Shown here: one piece after another, positions 48,450-60,818 of the stretch | Position numbering within the stretch: the stretch's first letter is position 1 | How the letters are laid out: each line of letters starts with the position of its first letter | NCBI GenBank assembly: GCA_039619475.1 | Contig: CM077116.1 | Span: 100,733,164 to 100,797,163 of the forward strand | Source of the DNA: Icerya purchasi | Taxonomy: Eukaryota; Arthropoda; Insecta; Hemiptera; Monophlebidae | Direction of reading: 5' to 3' | DNA length: 64,000 nucleotides | Position numbers and translations under genes: made by a program | Notes under the pieces: model-generated | What the model was told of the DNA's origin: nothing | What the model saw: only the letters and a program-made list of their open reading frames with translations | The model's database searches: none

Positions 48450-48645
48450 GAATGCCCCATCTACAGTGCCGAACGCCAACAATCCACACTTACAGACGAT
48501 CACTCCGCGAATTTAAACATAAATAACCTATACAGACTTATTAAATTTATAAATATTACAAACCTTAAAATAATGTAAATAACTTTACTCCCTGGCAATA
48601 TGTACCTCGTAAATAATAAAATAAATAAATAAATAAATTTCAATA
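48450..48645 (+). mobile_element. Retroposon 3' end with (TAAA)n tail
   Basis: A low-complexity 3' sequence with GTAAATAACTTTACTCCCTG and TATGTACCTCGTAAATAA ends in ATAAAATAAATAAATAAATA (48616-48641). A TAAA-repeat tail is typical of one group of arthropod LINEs. A short frame before it, LYRLIKFINITNLKIM, resembles the ends of such ORF2 proteins but is too short to prove it. The 5' boundary is unknown. Confidence 0.4.
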
Positions 48646-48966
48646 TTTTCAATAGATTCGAACTGAGTTCTACGCAGAAGAAAATTGTCGTCCAAGTTCC
48701 CCTTTTGGCCTAATATAATTCGATACAATTTTTCTATTTAAACAATCACTTCCATTCAATTATTTCGAAATAAACCTTTCCTTCGTTTACTTATTTATAT
48801 ACTTATTATTATTTATCAGCATAAACAGGAGAAATTGGCGCATAATTTGAAAAAAAAGTGTCGTATAACGTACTTTCTACTTTTGTCTATAAGTTTTATT
48901 AGAGCGCGAAATCAGCTGTAACCATAAAATAGCGCCACACCATCGCTGTCTTGAAAAATTGTTCAA

Positions 48967-48969
<3 letters not shown>

Positions 48970-49049
<80 letters not shown>

Positions 49050-49059
49050 CACATATATG

Positions 49060-49145
<86 letters not shown>

Positions 49146-49160
49146 TATATACATATATGT
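48970..49160. repeat. Compound (AC)n(AT)n microsatellite
   Basis: About 36 AC units (48970-49042) pass into interrupted (AT)n to about 49160. Frames across it encode TH or YI repeats and are not genes. Confidence 0.97.
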
Positions 49161-49537
49161 ATAACACTGATCGGAGAAGGCCGAGAAAAAAAAATACAAA
49201 ACTCGTTTTTATTTTCGTTTAAAAAAGTCTGTTGGATTCCGAGAATTCGATATATTTTCTACTAACGTTTTTAATCGATTAAATAAAATCAAATAAATAT
49301 ATCGGGTTGAATCCTTAAATGCGGGAAAAATTATTTATTCGTTTAACATTAAGGACTCCGAAGTTGAACTAAAATTAATGAAATTTGAATTAATTAAAAA
49401 ATGGACAGACCAAAAAAGGAAATCGACTAAAAATGATCTGACGGACTGCGAAGAGGAAATTTGAAAAAAATAAAGATATTTCGAAAAGCCAACATATATG
49501 TATATTATATAAATGTGTACATATAAATATACACACC

Positions 49538-49548
<11 letters not shown>

Positions 49549-49575
<27 letters not shown>
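49549..49575. repeat. (AT)n microsatellite with preceding (CA)n
   Basis: CACACCCACACACACACA precedes about 13 AT units. Confidence 0.93.
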
Positions 49576-50168
49576 CTAAAAGGGGTGGTTGAAGAAAGTT
49601 ATAAAATGTAAATTCGAGGAAATCTGTGAAAATTCAATCAGATTTTATTCGATTAGGATTCAAAATCAAAAGAAGCGAGTCCTGCGTGTGGCTGCGTGTT
49701 CGCGATGCGCCGTAAAATATTTTAAACGTTTAAAGATAATACGGGGAATATTTTCAAGTCGACGCTTAATGGAGGGAGCAAATTGTAATGTAGAATTTCG
49801 TATTTAGAGTATGGCCCAGGTTAGAACTGCAGCCTGGAAACACTCTTTGATCTTAAATAGTTTAAACTTCGCCGGAATAACATTTTCTCCTTGCAAAAAC
49901 ACGCTCTACCCACTTCAAAATATCTCGGCGCGCATGTCGACGTATGCGTGCGTGGGTACGCGACCGAGCTGGAGAAAGGCTCACGGGGAGCCGGCGGGCC
50001 GTTGATTAAAGGGCGAATGACGGGGCTGCGATGACGGTGACACGAGAGCGCATAATTCTCGCTAAAGAACTGATAAGACGGCGCGCTCTGTTATGTTAAG
50101 AGACGATGCAGAGAGTTGTTCTGAACTTTGTGTGCTGCATGTCAAAGCAAAAGCCAAAGCGACATCGC

Positions 50169-50202
50169 TGCCGCCGCCGCCGCCGCCACCGCCGCCGCCG
50201 CC
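50169..50202. repeat. (CCG)n trinucleotide repeat
   Basis: Eleven CCG-type units with one CCA interruption. In the plus frame it would encode polyproline, but no supported exon surrounds it. Confidence 0.93.
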
Positions 50203-50720
50203 TGCAAGGGAAATTCTTCGCTTAATGAAATTTTCCGCGTCATCATTTTCCGGTGAAAATGCCGTTTTAGCTTTTGACGTTAAATGTCGTCGCTGATAAT
50301 GTAAAAATTTTCATCGCACGAATTTCCCCGATCACTTCAGAAGGAAGGCAGAGTTCTTTTCGCGACCGATTAAATCGACGAAAATTAACGATGTCAACGA
50401 TGCCGGAATTCGGTATTTGTCGCCGATACGATTCCGATCCGTCATCAGTGCTACAATAAACCGGCAGCGATGTCGCTTCGTTTATTGTTTGTTTCCGTAA
50501 TTTCTGCGGCAATTCCGTTCCAAGTTCATTTCGTCGGCTTCTGTTGCCGCGACTGGGTAATTAATGTGCGCGAACTTTTTCGTCTCGACTGCAGCTTTGT
50601 TCTTCATTCTACGTTTCGTTCCTGCATTGTCGCAGTGACTCAGCTAGACAGGCATGATTCGGGCTAAGTGAATATATGCCAAAAGAACTTTACAATTCCG
50701 GTGGTTATTCCCCGGTAATT

Positions 50721-50742
50721 AGTGTGTGTGCGCGCGCGCGCG
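50721..50742. other. Alternating purine-pyrimidine GTGTGTG-CGCGCGCGCG tract
   Basis: GTGTGTG passes directly into (CG)6-7. Such tracts adopt Z-DNA readily in vitro. No gene start was found nearby. Confidence 0.6.
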
Positions 50743-51263
50743 TTATTCGTTACGTTATGCTATGCCGTAGATTATTACGTAGATGTACATGGCTGTCGGT
50801 GCCCTGGTCTTTTTCTTCCTTTTCCTCTATTTGCTTAGTTATTTATTTATATTCTCGGTTGTTCGTCAACTGTGGACATTACCCCGGCGTCGCAAGAGGA
50901 ATTATCTACATTCTTAATTTACAGGGAACATTCTGCATGAACGGAACACCACCGCCTAATTGTGTCGTAGCTGCCCTGTTTTTTCGGGTTTTTTAAATTA
51001 ATCTTGCTTCAGCGTCCTTCGCTTTTACGATTATTCTTCCCGTAGCTTTAATTTCATTTATTACGTTTTAATAATTGTGAGGCGGGGGCAGCAAGTTTAC
51101 AGCTTAATAGATGCCGTTGATGTTAATAGTTCCAGATTATATAATAGTACAGTGTCGCCGAAACCAGGCGAAAAATCATGGTGCATTTCAAATTCAAAAA
51201 AAAAAAAAATTTCGGCCAATTGCAATTATTAAATATTACGTAATATTTTTAGATCTTTTTTTC

Positions 51264-51291
51264 TTTTTTTTTTTTTTTTTTTTTTTTTTTT
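51264..51291. repeat. T28 homopolymer
   Basis: Pure T run after TTTTTTTC. No adjoining retroposon body was recognised. Confidence 0.9.
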
Positions 51292-51522
51292 GGTCGCGAA
51301 AACAAAGCGACGAAGAAGAAAAAAAACGGGATGTAACAGCTAAACATTATATCACTCTGCGCCGAAATAAAAATATGAAATGATACGACTAAACAGATAT
51401 AAATTTATTAAATGTAGGATAAATCGATGTTAAAAGTTTTACACATATATAAAATAACTAAATTCCCGTTAATGACAATAGTTGCTTTTGTTTGTTATTA
51501 TGAAATTTATTTTATATATTAT

Positions 51523-51642
51523 ATGTGTAAATTTATTATTACAACTGAAATGTTGTAAAAGTAACGTATTTTACATACATATGTGTGTATGAATTTATTA
51601 TTATGACCGAAATGCTTTAAAAATAATAACGAATTTTACATG
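51523..51642. repeat. Two-copy tandem duplication, 58-60-nt period
   Basis: ATGTGTAAATTTATTATTAC...GAAATG...TTTTACATAC (51523-51579) recurs as ATGTGTGTATGAATTTATTA...GAAATG...TTTTACATGC (51581-51642). A weaker third copy may lie upstream near 51430-51520. Confidence 0.65.
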
Positions 51643-52673
51643 CCTAAATACGGACATGTATATTTACAACGTTCGTTTAAAAGCAATAACGATGACATCG
51701 GAATGGTTAACGATAGCGGCAGGCAATTAATTAAAAATTCCTGTAAAACACGGGAAAAAGGTATAAAAGCTAAATAAACAGAAGAAATGTAAAAATTTAA
51801 ACAGATTAATTGGGAAAAATGAATCGAAATGTTGTAGCGAACGAAGTATAATAACTGATAAATAAATAACAAAGCGTAGTACGGTGTAATATTAAACGTA
51901 AAGTAGTATATAGAGTTGTTAATGTAAAAATCCGTTTTGGGTTTGTTTTTTTATTGTGCTCAGTTGGGGCCTTTCAATATTAACGAATTAGACACACTCT
52001 TGGGGGGCACCTAACCCCTTAAAATGTCTCGCCTTTGTGGTCCGATATATTACGCGAGCAGTGTTATTTCATATGTGTCTCCAATAAATTATGTTTATTT
52101 ATGTTTTAGCATTTGAATTATTTGCATTTATTACACGTATTGTTTGCGGAGAAAGATATATATATATGTATATATATTCAGTCATTTTTTAAACCCTTTA
52201 GTCGTTACAAATTTACAAATAAAAAACCGGGCACGATTGTATTATTTTCGTACGGTATTTCATATGTACTTTTATTGGACTATTCCGGTTCCGGAGTTTC
52301 CGGAAACTACGTTTCATATTTATTGCGGATAGATTGTGAATGTTGTTTTTCGCTTCTTCGATTATCTCCGGCAGCAAAAACCGCTTTAATCCGATACAAA
52401 CTGCATTTTAAACCCAGCACTTCGGTAGTACAACATCTGAAATATTGGGCTAACTCACTACATAGCATGGCATAGTGAATGCAACTCAAATTCAACATCT
52501 ATATTACATTATATACATGTATCTATTATATAATATAATCTTTTTGCAATAAAATTCATTCTTTCATAATTGTATATAGTTTTATTTAGATGACGCTGGT
52601 AAAGTAACTTTCATAATATTGTATTTGAACAAGTTTTACAATAAGCATTTTTTCATTTAAATTTCTTGTTATA
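51643..52673. other. AT-rich non-coding stretch
   Basis: A 120-codon frame at 52113-52475 is composed of chance AT-rich codons and a TATA run and has no recognised domain. Confidence 0.4.
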
Positions 52674-52702
52674 ATCCCCGGGGCTTGGCGTGCGAAGCCC
52701 CC

Positions 52703-52705
<3 letters not shown>
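52674..52705 (+). other. GC-rich hairpin beside (TA)n, Helitron-end-like
   Basis: GGGGCTT (52680-52686) pairs with AAGCCCC (52695-52701) around an 8-nt loop. AACTAT follows and then a long (TA)n tract. Helitron 3' ends carry such a hairpin shortly before CTRR. Here the terminal bases are CTAT, so the fit is incomplete. Confidence 0.35.

Positions 52706-52782
<77 letters not shown>
52706..52782. repeat. (TA)n microsatellite, about 38 units
   Basis: Uninterrupted alternating TA, 77 nt long, directly after a GC hairpin. Confidence 0.97.
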
Positions 52783-52785
<3 letters not shown>

Positions 52786-54625
52786 AAATAAATAAAATTC
52801 AACGTCTGTATCGAATCTGAGCGTTCGAATTTTCATGCGGATTTAATTAGATTTACTTTTGGAGTTTTAATTCATCGCGCTGTCGTAAAAGGGAGGTGGG
52901 CAGTGTTCTCATTTTCAGTTTATTAGCTAGTTAATTATTTTCAAATGTGCTTACAGAGTACTTAGTAATTATTACGCCGATAATTAATGTTCAATGATTT
53001 TTTTGAAAAGGGTACCGAGTTTATTTTAGATTAAAAAAAAAAAAAAGTGATATTTCATTAAAATATTTCAGAAATTTAAATTGCGACCGTTCTACAGCAA
53101 AGACTGTACTTATTGTAAAGAAGCTTTTCAGTTTGCAATACGCGTGCTGTGTAATGAGAAATCTGTATTATGGTTTTTGCGTAACGCTTAAAGCGACAAT
53201 GCGTTATTCTTACGCGTCGGTGGGGTAGTAAGAATCTTTTATTCTGGTCTGAGAAGGACAAATCTTGTAGAGTGAAATATCTGACGTTTTTGCGTAACAT
53301 TTCATTTCGCGAAGAATGGTATACAGATTAAAACCGGCTCTTCTATAAGAATTATAAAACACTAACATTTCGCGGTTCAGGGCGTCTCCGCCTGAAAAGC
53401 ATTGAATTTTATGTACGCGCATAGTTCACATTGACAATATCATCCGGTTAAAATGCTGACGCGTTCCCATCATCCATTGTCTGTCTGTCTACTTATCGCA
53501 ATGTAAATTTTCAACATACGCGCCAACACATTATTATAGAGAAAAATGAATTTTCCACATCTAATATTAATTAGCAGCGTTTTTAATATTTAATTTTTTG
53601 TTAAGGAGGATCATCGGTGAATACGGTTGAATTAACACTTCCTATTACAATTTTCATGTTGACTCATGGAGTAAAGAATTTTTCAGCGGGTTTTTAAAAG
53701 CGCTGTTTTTTTTCCGTAGAACGGGAAAGTAATTGAAAAGAATAGATTAAATTTCAGTTTTTTTGCTTATATTCTCAGCTGGTGGGGGGGCTTGGTTCAG
53801 ACTCGAAAATAGCAGTTGAACTGAAAGTTTCGAGATGATTAGTTAAACAAATGAATGAACTGAAAAATAATAGACTAACAGGAGGCTGGTGTTTGCGGCA
53901 GAGGGAGCTTATAGAATACTATGTGTGTAGCGGGAAAAACATATTGTAATTTAAAATTTCGGCGATTTAACATCGGCGCGTTAATTTAAAGGAAATACGA
54001 AATGCGGAATAAAAAAGGCAATTGTCGGAAGCTTTTATAATAGGGTCGCCGAAGAATCCGAGTAAAAAAAATAATTTTCTTCGCGAACAGAGTGGCAGAA
54101 AATCACTTTTCAAATTGCTTTCAATTTAGATAATGATTCCCGTTCGCAACCCCGGTATTTTATCGTGAAAAATGAGAGACGTCGTTACGATGCAGGGAAA
54201 ACCGTAGCGAAGAGACTTCGACAGCAATTTCCATATCATCGAAATCGTAACGATAATAATGACAATATCGGTCGTAAATTGAATTTGTCGCCAATTAGAA
54301 GCAAATTGATGGCTGTGTGTGCCTTTCTTATTGCGACACCCGTTGACGAATATCATCTGCCAACAGGTACGATTTTTAAACAGAACACACTACGAAATGT
54401 CGGCGTTCCTCTTTTCTTTTGTTTTTCTTTTTCGGAATACGGTTAAAAATGCGCTCGCTATATAACTTCTTTTGTTGTTGTTTTTTTTTTTTTTTATTCC
54501 GGAAAAATCACATTAACCGATGAGAAAATCGTATAAGAACGTTGCACGCATTGATAATACATAAGCGGTAAAGTCTTCGTTTTGTAAGTTTGGGAAAATT
54601 TTAAAAATTTCGCTGTTCATAGACG
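52783..54625. other. Non-coding stretch
   Basis: Nothing recognised. The overlapping frames near 53076-53422 and 54126-54446 have no family resemblance. Confidence 0.4.
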
Positions 54626-54634
54626 ACTAGGATC

Positions 54635-54927
54635 TTATAAAGTGAAATAAAGTAAGTCCTCCATATATCACCTTCGATAAGGTATCATGAATTGTTAAAG
54701 TTCGCAATGTACTTAAGGGACCCTAATGGGGATCTGACGAGAATATTGGAGCCAGTTTTCTACTCGGCATCCACCTTTACTTTCCGCGCTAGATAATTCT
54801 CTGGTATAACCAATATTCCATTTCAGATCATCTACCTGGTGCGACTTAAACGAGACAAGTCTCGATAACCCATGTGTGACAACTCTGGTTTGATAGCCAA
54901 GCACCTTAACCACTAGCCTACCGCGCA
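54635..54927 (-). mobile_element. tRNA-derived SINE, family B, copy 2
   Basis: This is the longer of two copies. On the minus strand it starts GTTGCGCGGTAGGCTAGTGG, a tRNA-like 5' end with A box, and continues with GGTTATCGAGACTTGTC as a worn B box. It ends in a tail with ACTTACTTTATTTCACTTT. Flanking repeats ACTAGGATC (54626-54634) and ACTAGAATC (54928-54936) agree at eight of nine bases and define the ends. The body is visibly similar to copy 1 over about 270 nt, including the block cttaaggg(t/a)ccctaatgggg. Confidence 0.83.
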
Positions 54928-56184
54928 ACTAGAATCCTACAGTAATATAATATATTGTAATATATTTTATTGTGTACGGTAAAAATAGGGGATCTAGCTG
55001 ATATGTCCTGCTGTAATGGCAGTGTCCATCCACACAGTGAAATACAGAGAGCCGATGTAATAATTAAATTATAGTAATAATAGAAAAAACAAAAAAAAAA
55101 AAAAAAATTGTAATCCAACTGCATAAAAATTGTAAACAAATGGGAAGTGTGAAATTTATTTTAAAATTTCCTCCAGATCGATTTCCCCCACCGACGGAAA
55201 ATGGTCAAAAGAAAAAAAACATTCCTTAAGCGTAACGATTTTCATCTTCAATTATTTGTGAAATTCGAATTTATGTACGAATAATTTGTACCGGTTAGAA
55301 AGAAATAATCAATTCGAGTTTGACGGACGGAAAATATTTTTTGTATTAGAGAAATTTTTTGTTTTTTATTATTTTTGCTTACCGACGAAAGCGGCGTATC
55401 CGCCGATGTCGTAAGTTTTTAGAATATAGGTATACAAAATTTAAATTACCATTCCTCCGCGGATGAATATATTACTAGACCGGTAGTCTATGAAATCGGA
55501 CAACCGATGTACGTTGGCTTTGCGTCTTTGTAACGAAAACGACTTAAAAAAAATCGAAAGTTCTAAAATAAACTCTATTGCATTCTTCGGAAACGGCGAG
55601 AATAATCGTTCCTTTTTTTAGTTGAGATTCTGGATTGTTTTAATTTCCCCCCGGTGTCGTCCCATGTCGGCAATTTCGCTGGAAAATTCAAAGAAGTAAA
55701 TGCTGCATCGAGCTTAGATTCATCGGGTTCTAAAAAAATTTTTTTTGAATCGTTAAAAGTTGCAGAGAAAACGAAGCATAAGAAAGGCAACAGTGGTCCT
55801 TACAAAGGCTTACGTGCTTTCGCCGGTGTAGAATGAACATTTTAAATATTAGTAGTGTTGCGTTGGTTTTTTTGAAATTTTTCTTTGCGGTAAAAGTTAA
55901 AAATGCGTCCGGCCGATATAAGCAGTTCTATTTTCCGAGCAAGAGGGAATTCATAACACGGCCTCCTCGCTAAGGGACTACAATAGAAAATGCTAATAGA
56001 AAAGGCGATTTTACATACAAATTTAATAAATAACATTTAGAGATATAAACTCCGGAAATAAAAACAACCACTCTAATCTTATTTAATTTGCATAATTTTA
56101 CGGAAGTTTAGGAAATATTTATTCGCGAAAAGAGAGAGATGCGCGGCGCTGTTACGCGTGTTTACAGTTTACATAAATTTATAT

Positions 56185-56188
<4 letters not shown>

Positions 56189-56224
<36 letters not shown>
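56189..56224. repeat. (AT)n microsatellite
   Basis: Eighteen AT units, flanked by related TATACACAT and TGTGTATAT, so the locus is also palindromic. Confidence 0.95.
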
Positions 56225-56228
<4 letters not shown>

Positions 56229-56839
56229 ATATAAGTATATAAATATGTATAGAGTTATATGAGAACAGTGAGTTTGAAATGAGAATGTCTCCTCAGGAGA
56301 TAGGTAAATAGGAGAGAGAACGGTGAACGGGACGCGTGTTCAGACTATATTTTAGGAACGTGGCCGGATATCGCGCACGAACAGAATTCAATGGATGGGA
56401 AAAGTCACCTGAGACTGCGAGGGCATGCGAAAACTTTACAATTGCACAGATGGAAGAAAATAGTTCTGGACGCAGTGTAACCTAGTCAGCCGTCGACCGC
56501 AGTATTGACTATATACGGTTTAGTAAAGTTCCCAGAAGTCCTTCCGATGGCTATTTGTCTATTCCACCTACTTTCAAAATGCCGCAAAAAACTTTCGCCA
56601 AAATGATAATGGTGTCTCTTTCCACCGAGTCCTTTTCCTCTGTAAATTTTTTCTCTCATTTTTGCTTTTCGAAGTAAACGTTGCTTAAAAACAGTTCCTA
56701 GCAACATGAAAACTTCAAACTCAGTACCGTTTTCCTATAAATATGCGATGTGGAAAAATTAAAGGAAAAAACGATAATGAATTTTTTTTACTCGACTATT
56801 TTCCTTTTATTCGCAACACTATGTGGAGGAAAAAAAAAG

Positions 56840-56841
<2 letters not shown>

Positions 56842-56876
<35 letters not shown>
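56842..56876. repeat. (AT)n microsatellite
   Basis: About 17 AT units after an A-rich run. Confidence 0.95.
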
Positions 56877-56878
<2 letters not shown>

Positions 56879-59399
56879 CCTTTTTAAGGTGTTCTCTCCC
56901 ATGTGCACGGATTCTTCGTGCTCTTCTTTATGCTAGATTCGGATTATGATGTTTGCAAATAGTTGGATTTATCTGATCCTCGTAAGCTTGAAGGTACTTA
57001 GAAGTCCGTTCACAAGTGAAAGAGATATTTTTCGATGTTTCCGAATTATCTTCTGTGCAGGCTAAATGATTCTAACTTCAGATTCGTAAAGTGTACAGTA
57101 CACGAGCAAAGAATCTTTTTTTGTCGGAATGAACGAATGAGAATATAAATTACGAATACGCATTTTGACGATGTACCGAATATTCTTATTCGATAAAGTA
57201 CAGCGAAAGTAAACCAAAAAAAAAAAAAAAAAAGAAATTGCAAAAAAAAACATTACCCAGTCTAAATTTGCACACTCCGTTGCTGAGGATATTTGAGACT
57301 CACTTTACTACTCTTTTACCAAAAAATATTTGTGCATTCTCATAACCACCTCATTTTTTGCACTGGGGATAAAAAGATATCAATTAATCATCGTTGTTCT
57401 CTAATGTTCCTTTGTACACATATTTTTAATCACCATCGTAGTATTTGTGTGATGACAATAATAGCAGACTGCTATCGAAATTTCCACACTAAAATACAAC
57501 AGGTAATGTTACTAAAAAAAAACTAGAAATGTTACTAAATAAGGTACATTTTTTTTAAATCATTTTTCGACTGCATAAGTATAAATTTTTGTCAAATATT
57601 TTATCAGTAATTTTCAGTTCGGAGAATCTTCATTCGACTTTAATCATGGAATAACAGTGTCAGTATGCGGGCTGAAGCTTTCTACTAATTGTTTTACATC
57701 GTAGTCAGAATAGCAGATCAAATTTTCTCCGGGAATATTAATAACAATAAAACATTTCTACGCCACCATTAACAGTAAATTCTTACAAATATTTGCAATT
57801 ACTGATGAAAGATAACTTTGCCGAGTTCTTCAACAGTAGTTTTCAGCGACAGAAAAAAGGAATTAATGACTCTATTACCGGTTTAAGAAAAAGGGCTAAG
57901 AACGATAAAGTCAACGAGAATATCCTAGTATGGCGAAGAGGAAGCTTACCTTCTGCAGAGAGGTCGGACGGAGATCGGATATGTATGTAACATGCAGTGA
58001 AAGCGGGATGACCCGAACTGTGGTATTTTTTCGTACTCGTAAAACCTTTTTTTTTGGCCCGGGATCGAAATGAAGAACTCTCGGTTAATTTGGATTTCGT
58101 ATAAGTGCAAACGTTAAAATCGCTTGCTTAAAAATCATCATCACAAGAGGTTATCTACTGAACCAGATTCATGTTGCGTCCAGTAAGTGTGTCCATGACG
58201 TATTACGGCGGAGTAGTGAAATACGAGTTGAACACCGGTAAACTAACTTTAACCTGTCTCTTTAAACAGAATGTCTGCTTGTACTGGGTTTGTTTTTTTT
58301 GTTTTTTTTTAAACATATAAATCCGTCAGGGTTCATCGAAGCAGTTGAGATCTGTACGAGAATCCTTAAATTAGAATTCATACTCTGAGATTTGTATAAT
58401 TAAAATTCTTTTTGTTTTTTTTTTTAAATAAATTTATGTTTCGAGTGATGAGGCGCAAATCTGATTTTAGCGACACTCCTTTTCTACACGGCTTAATAAA
58501 AATTACCAAATCTAAAATGCCCGTCCTGATTTTGATGCTTTCTGATTTGATGATAATTTCACACGTCTAGACAGGTGAAGCCATTCGAATGTAAACCAAG
58601 AATTGGGCTCTAAAAGTAATCTTAAAGGCAGCTCCTAATAATAATGGGGACGGGAATGAACATATTCTCTAATTTTCCGAGGAATTATGAAAAAAAAAAG
58701 AAAGACTTAAAATTCCACAATTTCCATCCAGAGAATGTTTCAGCAAAAGAATAAAAAGTTTCCCTATACGTGTTTAACCATTTTCATTTATTTTTACGTT
58801 TGCGCCGGGTTAATGTCCGCAGTTGGAAAAGAAAAATTAATCATTTCCAACGTCAACTAACCATTTCTTCCATCTGACGAGAGGCTTTTTATTTCGGCGA
58901 TTGAATGATCAAAGATGCGATACGACCGCAATCCGAATAATTTCGAATTGTTCAATGTTTTCCTCAGATTCGAAAGATGAAAAAACAACTAACACGGATA
59001 ACTCATCTCGATGGTAGACATTCTTTTGCCCCCCCCCCTTCCAGTTACTGCTGTTTCTTCGTAAACGTTAATGTGTTTCCGTACGGATAAACAAGTTTTA
59101 ATAAAGCATAAAACTACATGTAGGTTAGTGTTGGCGGGCACTTGCTTGTGTTGGATCGGGATTTTTCTTCACGGTCGAATGAATTAGCGCCATCCACTGT
59201 TCCGACATATTTGGCCGAGATGTCGAACGAAATACACACATATCGTTTATTATGTCGCGCTTCCGATTCGTTCGTACTTACAATTAGAAGAGTGCGCGCG
59301 TTTAACAAAATTCGGCCGACCCATCCGCGACATTTAATAAATGTTTACCGTCGAATTACATGCATAGAACCGGGCTGGGTACCAACGGTTTGGAACCAT

Positions 59400-60250
59400 A
59401 AGTATAGCGACAATGTGTGAAAATCGTCCCGAGACGACAGACGCTCGATGAACGACGGAGAACGGTGGGACCAGATGATGGAGCATTCGCGCATAGCTAC
59501 CGCATGGTTGCGGATGGAATTTGAGCGCCGAGCGACTTCAGTTTCCGTTCAGCGCCTATGATGCCATTTTGAGTGATGCCTCGTAGAACATCACAAGGGC
59601 TGCTACACTTAACCTGTAATTATTGCGTCACAGCGCGGAAACAATTGCGCCACGATAGTTTACCCTCTCGCCGGCTGCGTAAATGTGTTGTGCACCTCGG
59701 AGTCGGCGACGAGCGCGATGATCTCGTCAGAGAACTTTACTCGTCCGACCGCAGAGGCGCCCTTTGCCGCGATGATTGCCGAAAATATGACGAGGTCCCG
59801 AAAGCTGCAGATAAGACACGCCTTCCTCTGCAGTCAATTATCTTAAGAACTGCCGAATAAACACGCGACTTAAATTTCAACAAACCTATTACTAATTACA
59901 TCGTCTGCGTGATATCCATTTCCGCGCCACCCTCTTCTGTTCTTTCCAGAATTCGTAGCGTAGAGCACTCTGCTGCACCTTTATAATTATCATCTATAAC
60001 GGTGCAGATAAGGACAATGGCTGAGCTTCGAGCGCGGCGGCTTCATTATGTCGGTCGGAGGACACTAGTTGGAGTTCCATTATCTTCTCATTTGAACGGT
60101 TCCATTACATGGCTGCTGTAACGCCGGTTTACAGACCCCCGTTGTCATCTCTATCTTATCGGACGATCAGAGTGTAATTCAAACAAATGAACGAACCGAC
60201 GAATAACTCAATTAGCGCATTTTCTTTCCGTAACCGCTGATAGCGCTAAT
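59400..60250. promoter_or_regulatory. Candidate regulatory island
   Basis: About 850 nt of balanced composition with cctgtaattattgcg, tactaattacatcg and actcaattagcgc. A 95-codon frame at 59573-59860 lacks a family match and splice signals. Low repeat content contrasts with both flanks. Confidence 0.28.
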
Positions 60251-60784
60251 TCGACATCATATCATAATTCCATTGTCATCGAATTCATTATACAACATCC
60301 CTGCAGCCTACAGACACATTCCCGCCTTTAGAAAGCTCCTTTCAATAACCCCGAAACTTCTATCAACTCTGACGACTCTCGATTATTTAACGAATCATTT
60401 CGAAACCCCAAGTGAGAAAAAGAATTGTTTCATTATTTTTTACTTTTATTCTCTGCGCAGTATTCGTTTTTTTTTAAACACTCTGAATATCTTCTTCGTA
60501 TTGAAGTCATTTTCATTCCTTTATTCCGATTATCCAGAAACCGATCAAAAGTTCTTAGCCGATTAACCGGATGTTAAAGTGTTATAGTCAGCATGAAATA
60601 ACATTGTTTTACTTAAAAATACATCGGAAGAGAATATTCCGAAGGCCAGTTTCTTTCTTTGTCGGGTAACTTTTCTCTGCTATAAGTTCCATTTTAGCTC
60701 CAATTAAATCTCACCCCTCTGCAGCATTCTTTTTTTCTTTTTCGTTTCATAGACTTATTTAGAATACATCTATATAAATTATAA

Positions 60785-60818
<34 letters not shown>

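Larger units (their letters stand above)
49576..51263. other. Non-coding stretch with GC-richer parts
   Basis: 49660-50680 is CG-containing and includes (CCG)n and the Z-DNA-type tract. Frames of up to 106 codons lack domains and splice support. Could hold regulatory DNA. Confidence 0.35.
54937..59399. other. AT-rich non-coding stretch
   Basis: Contains two (AT)n microsatellites and a C10-type run near 59028-59038. Opposed frames at 55575-55836 were examined and could not be assigned to a family. Confidence 0.4.

Noticed and set aside
48877..49265. Frames of Thr-His, Tyr-Ile and Cys-Val repeats on both strands
   Set aside because: Translation of the (AC)n(AT)n microsatellite in different phases.
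55575..55836. Opposed frames of 60-71 codons on both strands
   Set aside because: Both look moderately protein-like, but neither has splice borders or a family match, and at most one could be real.
59573..59860. 95-codon plus frame in a GC-richer island
   Set aside because: No recognisable motif, no splice context. Treated as part of a possible regulatory island.
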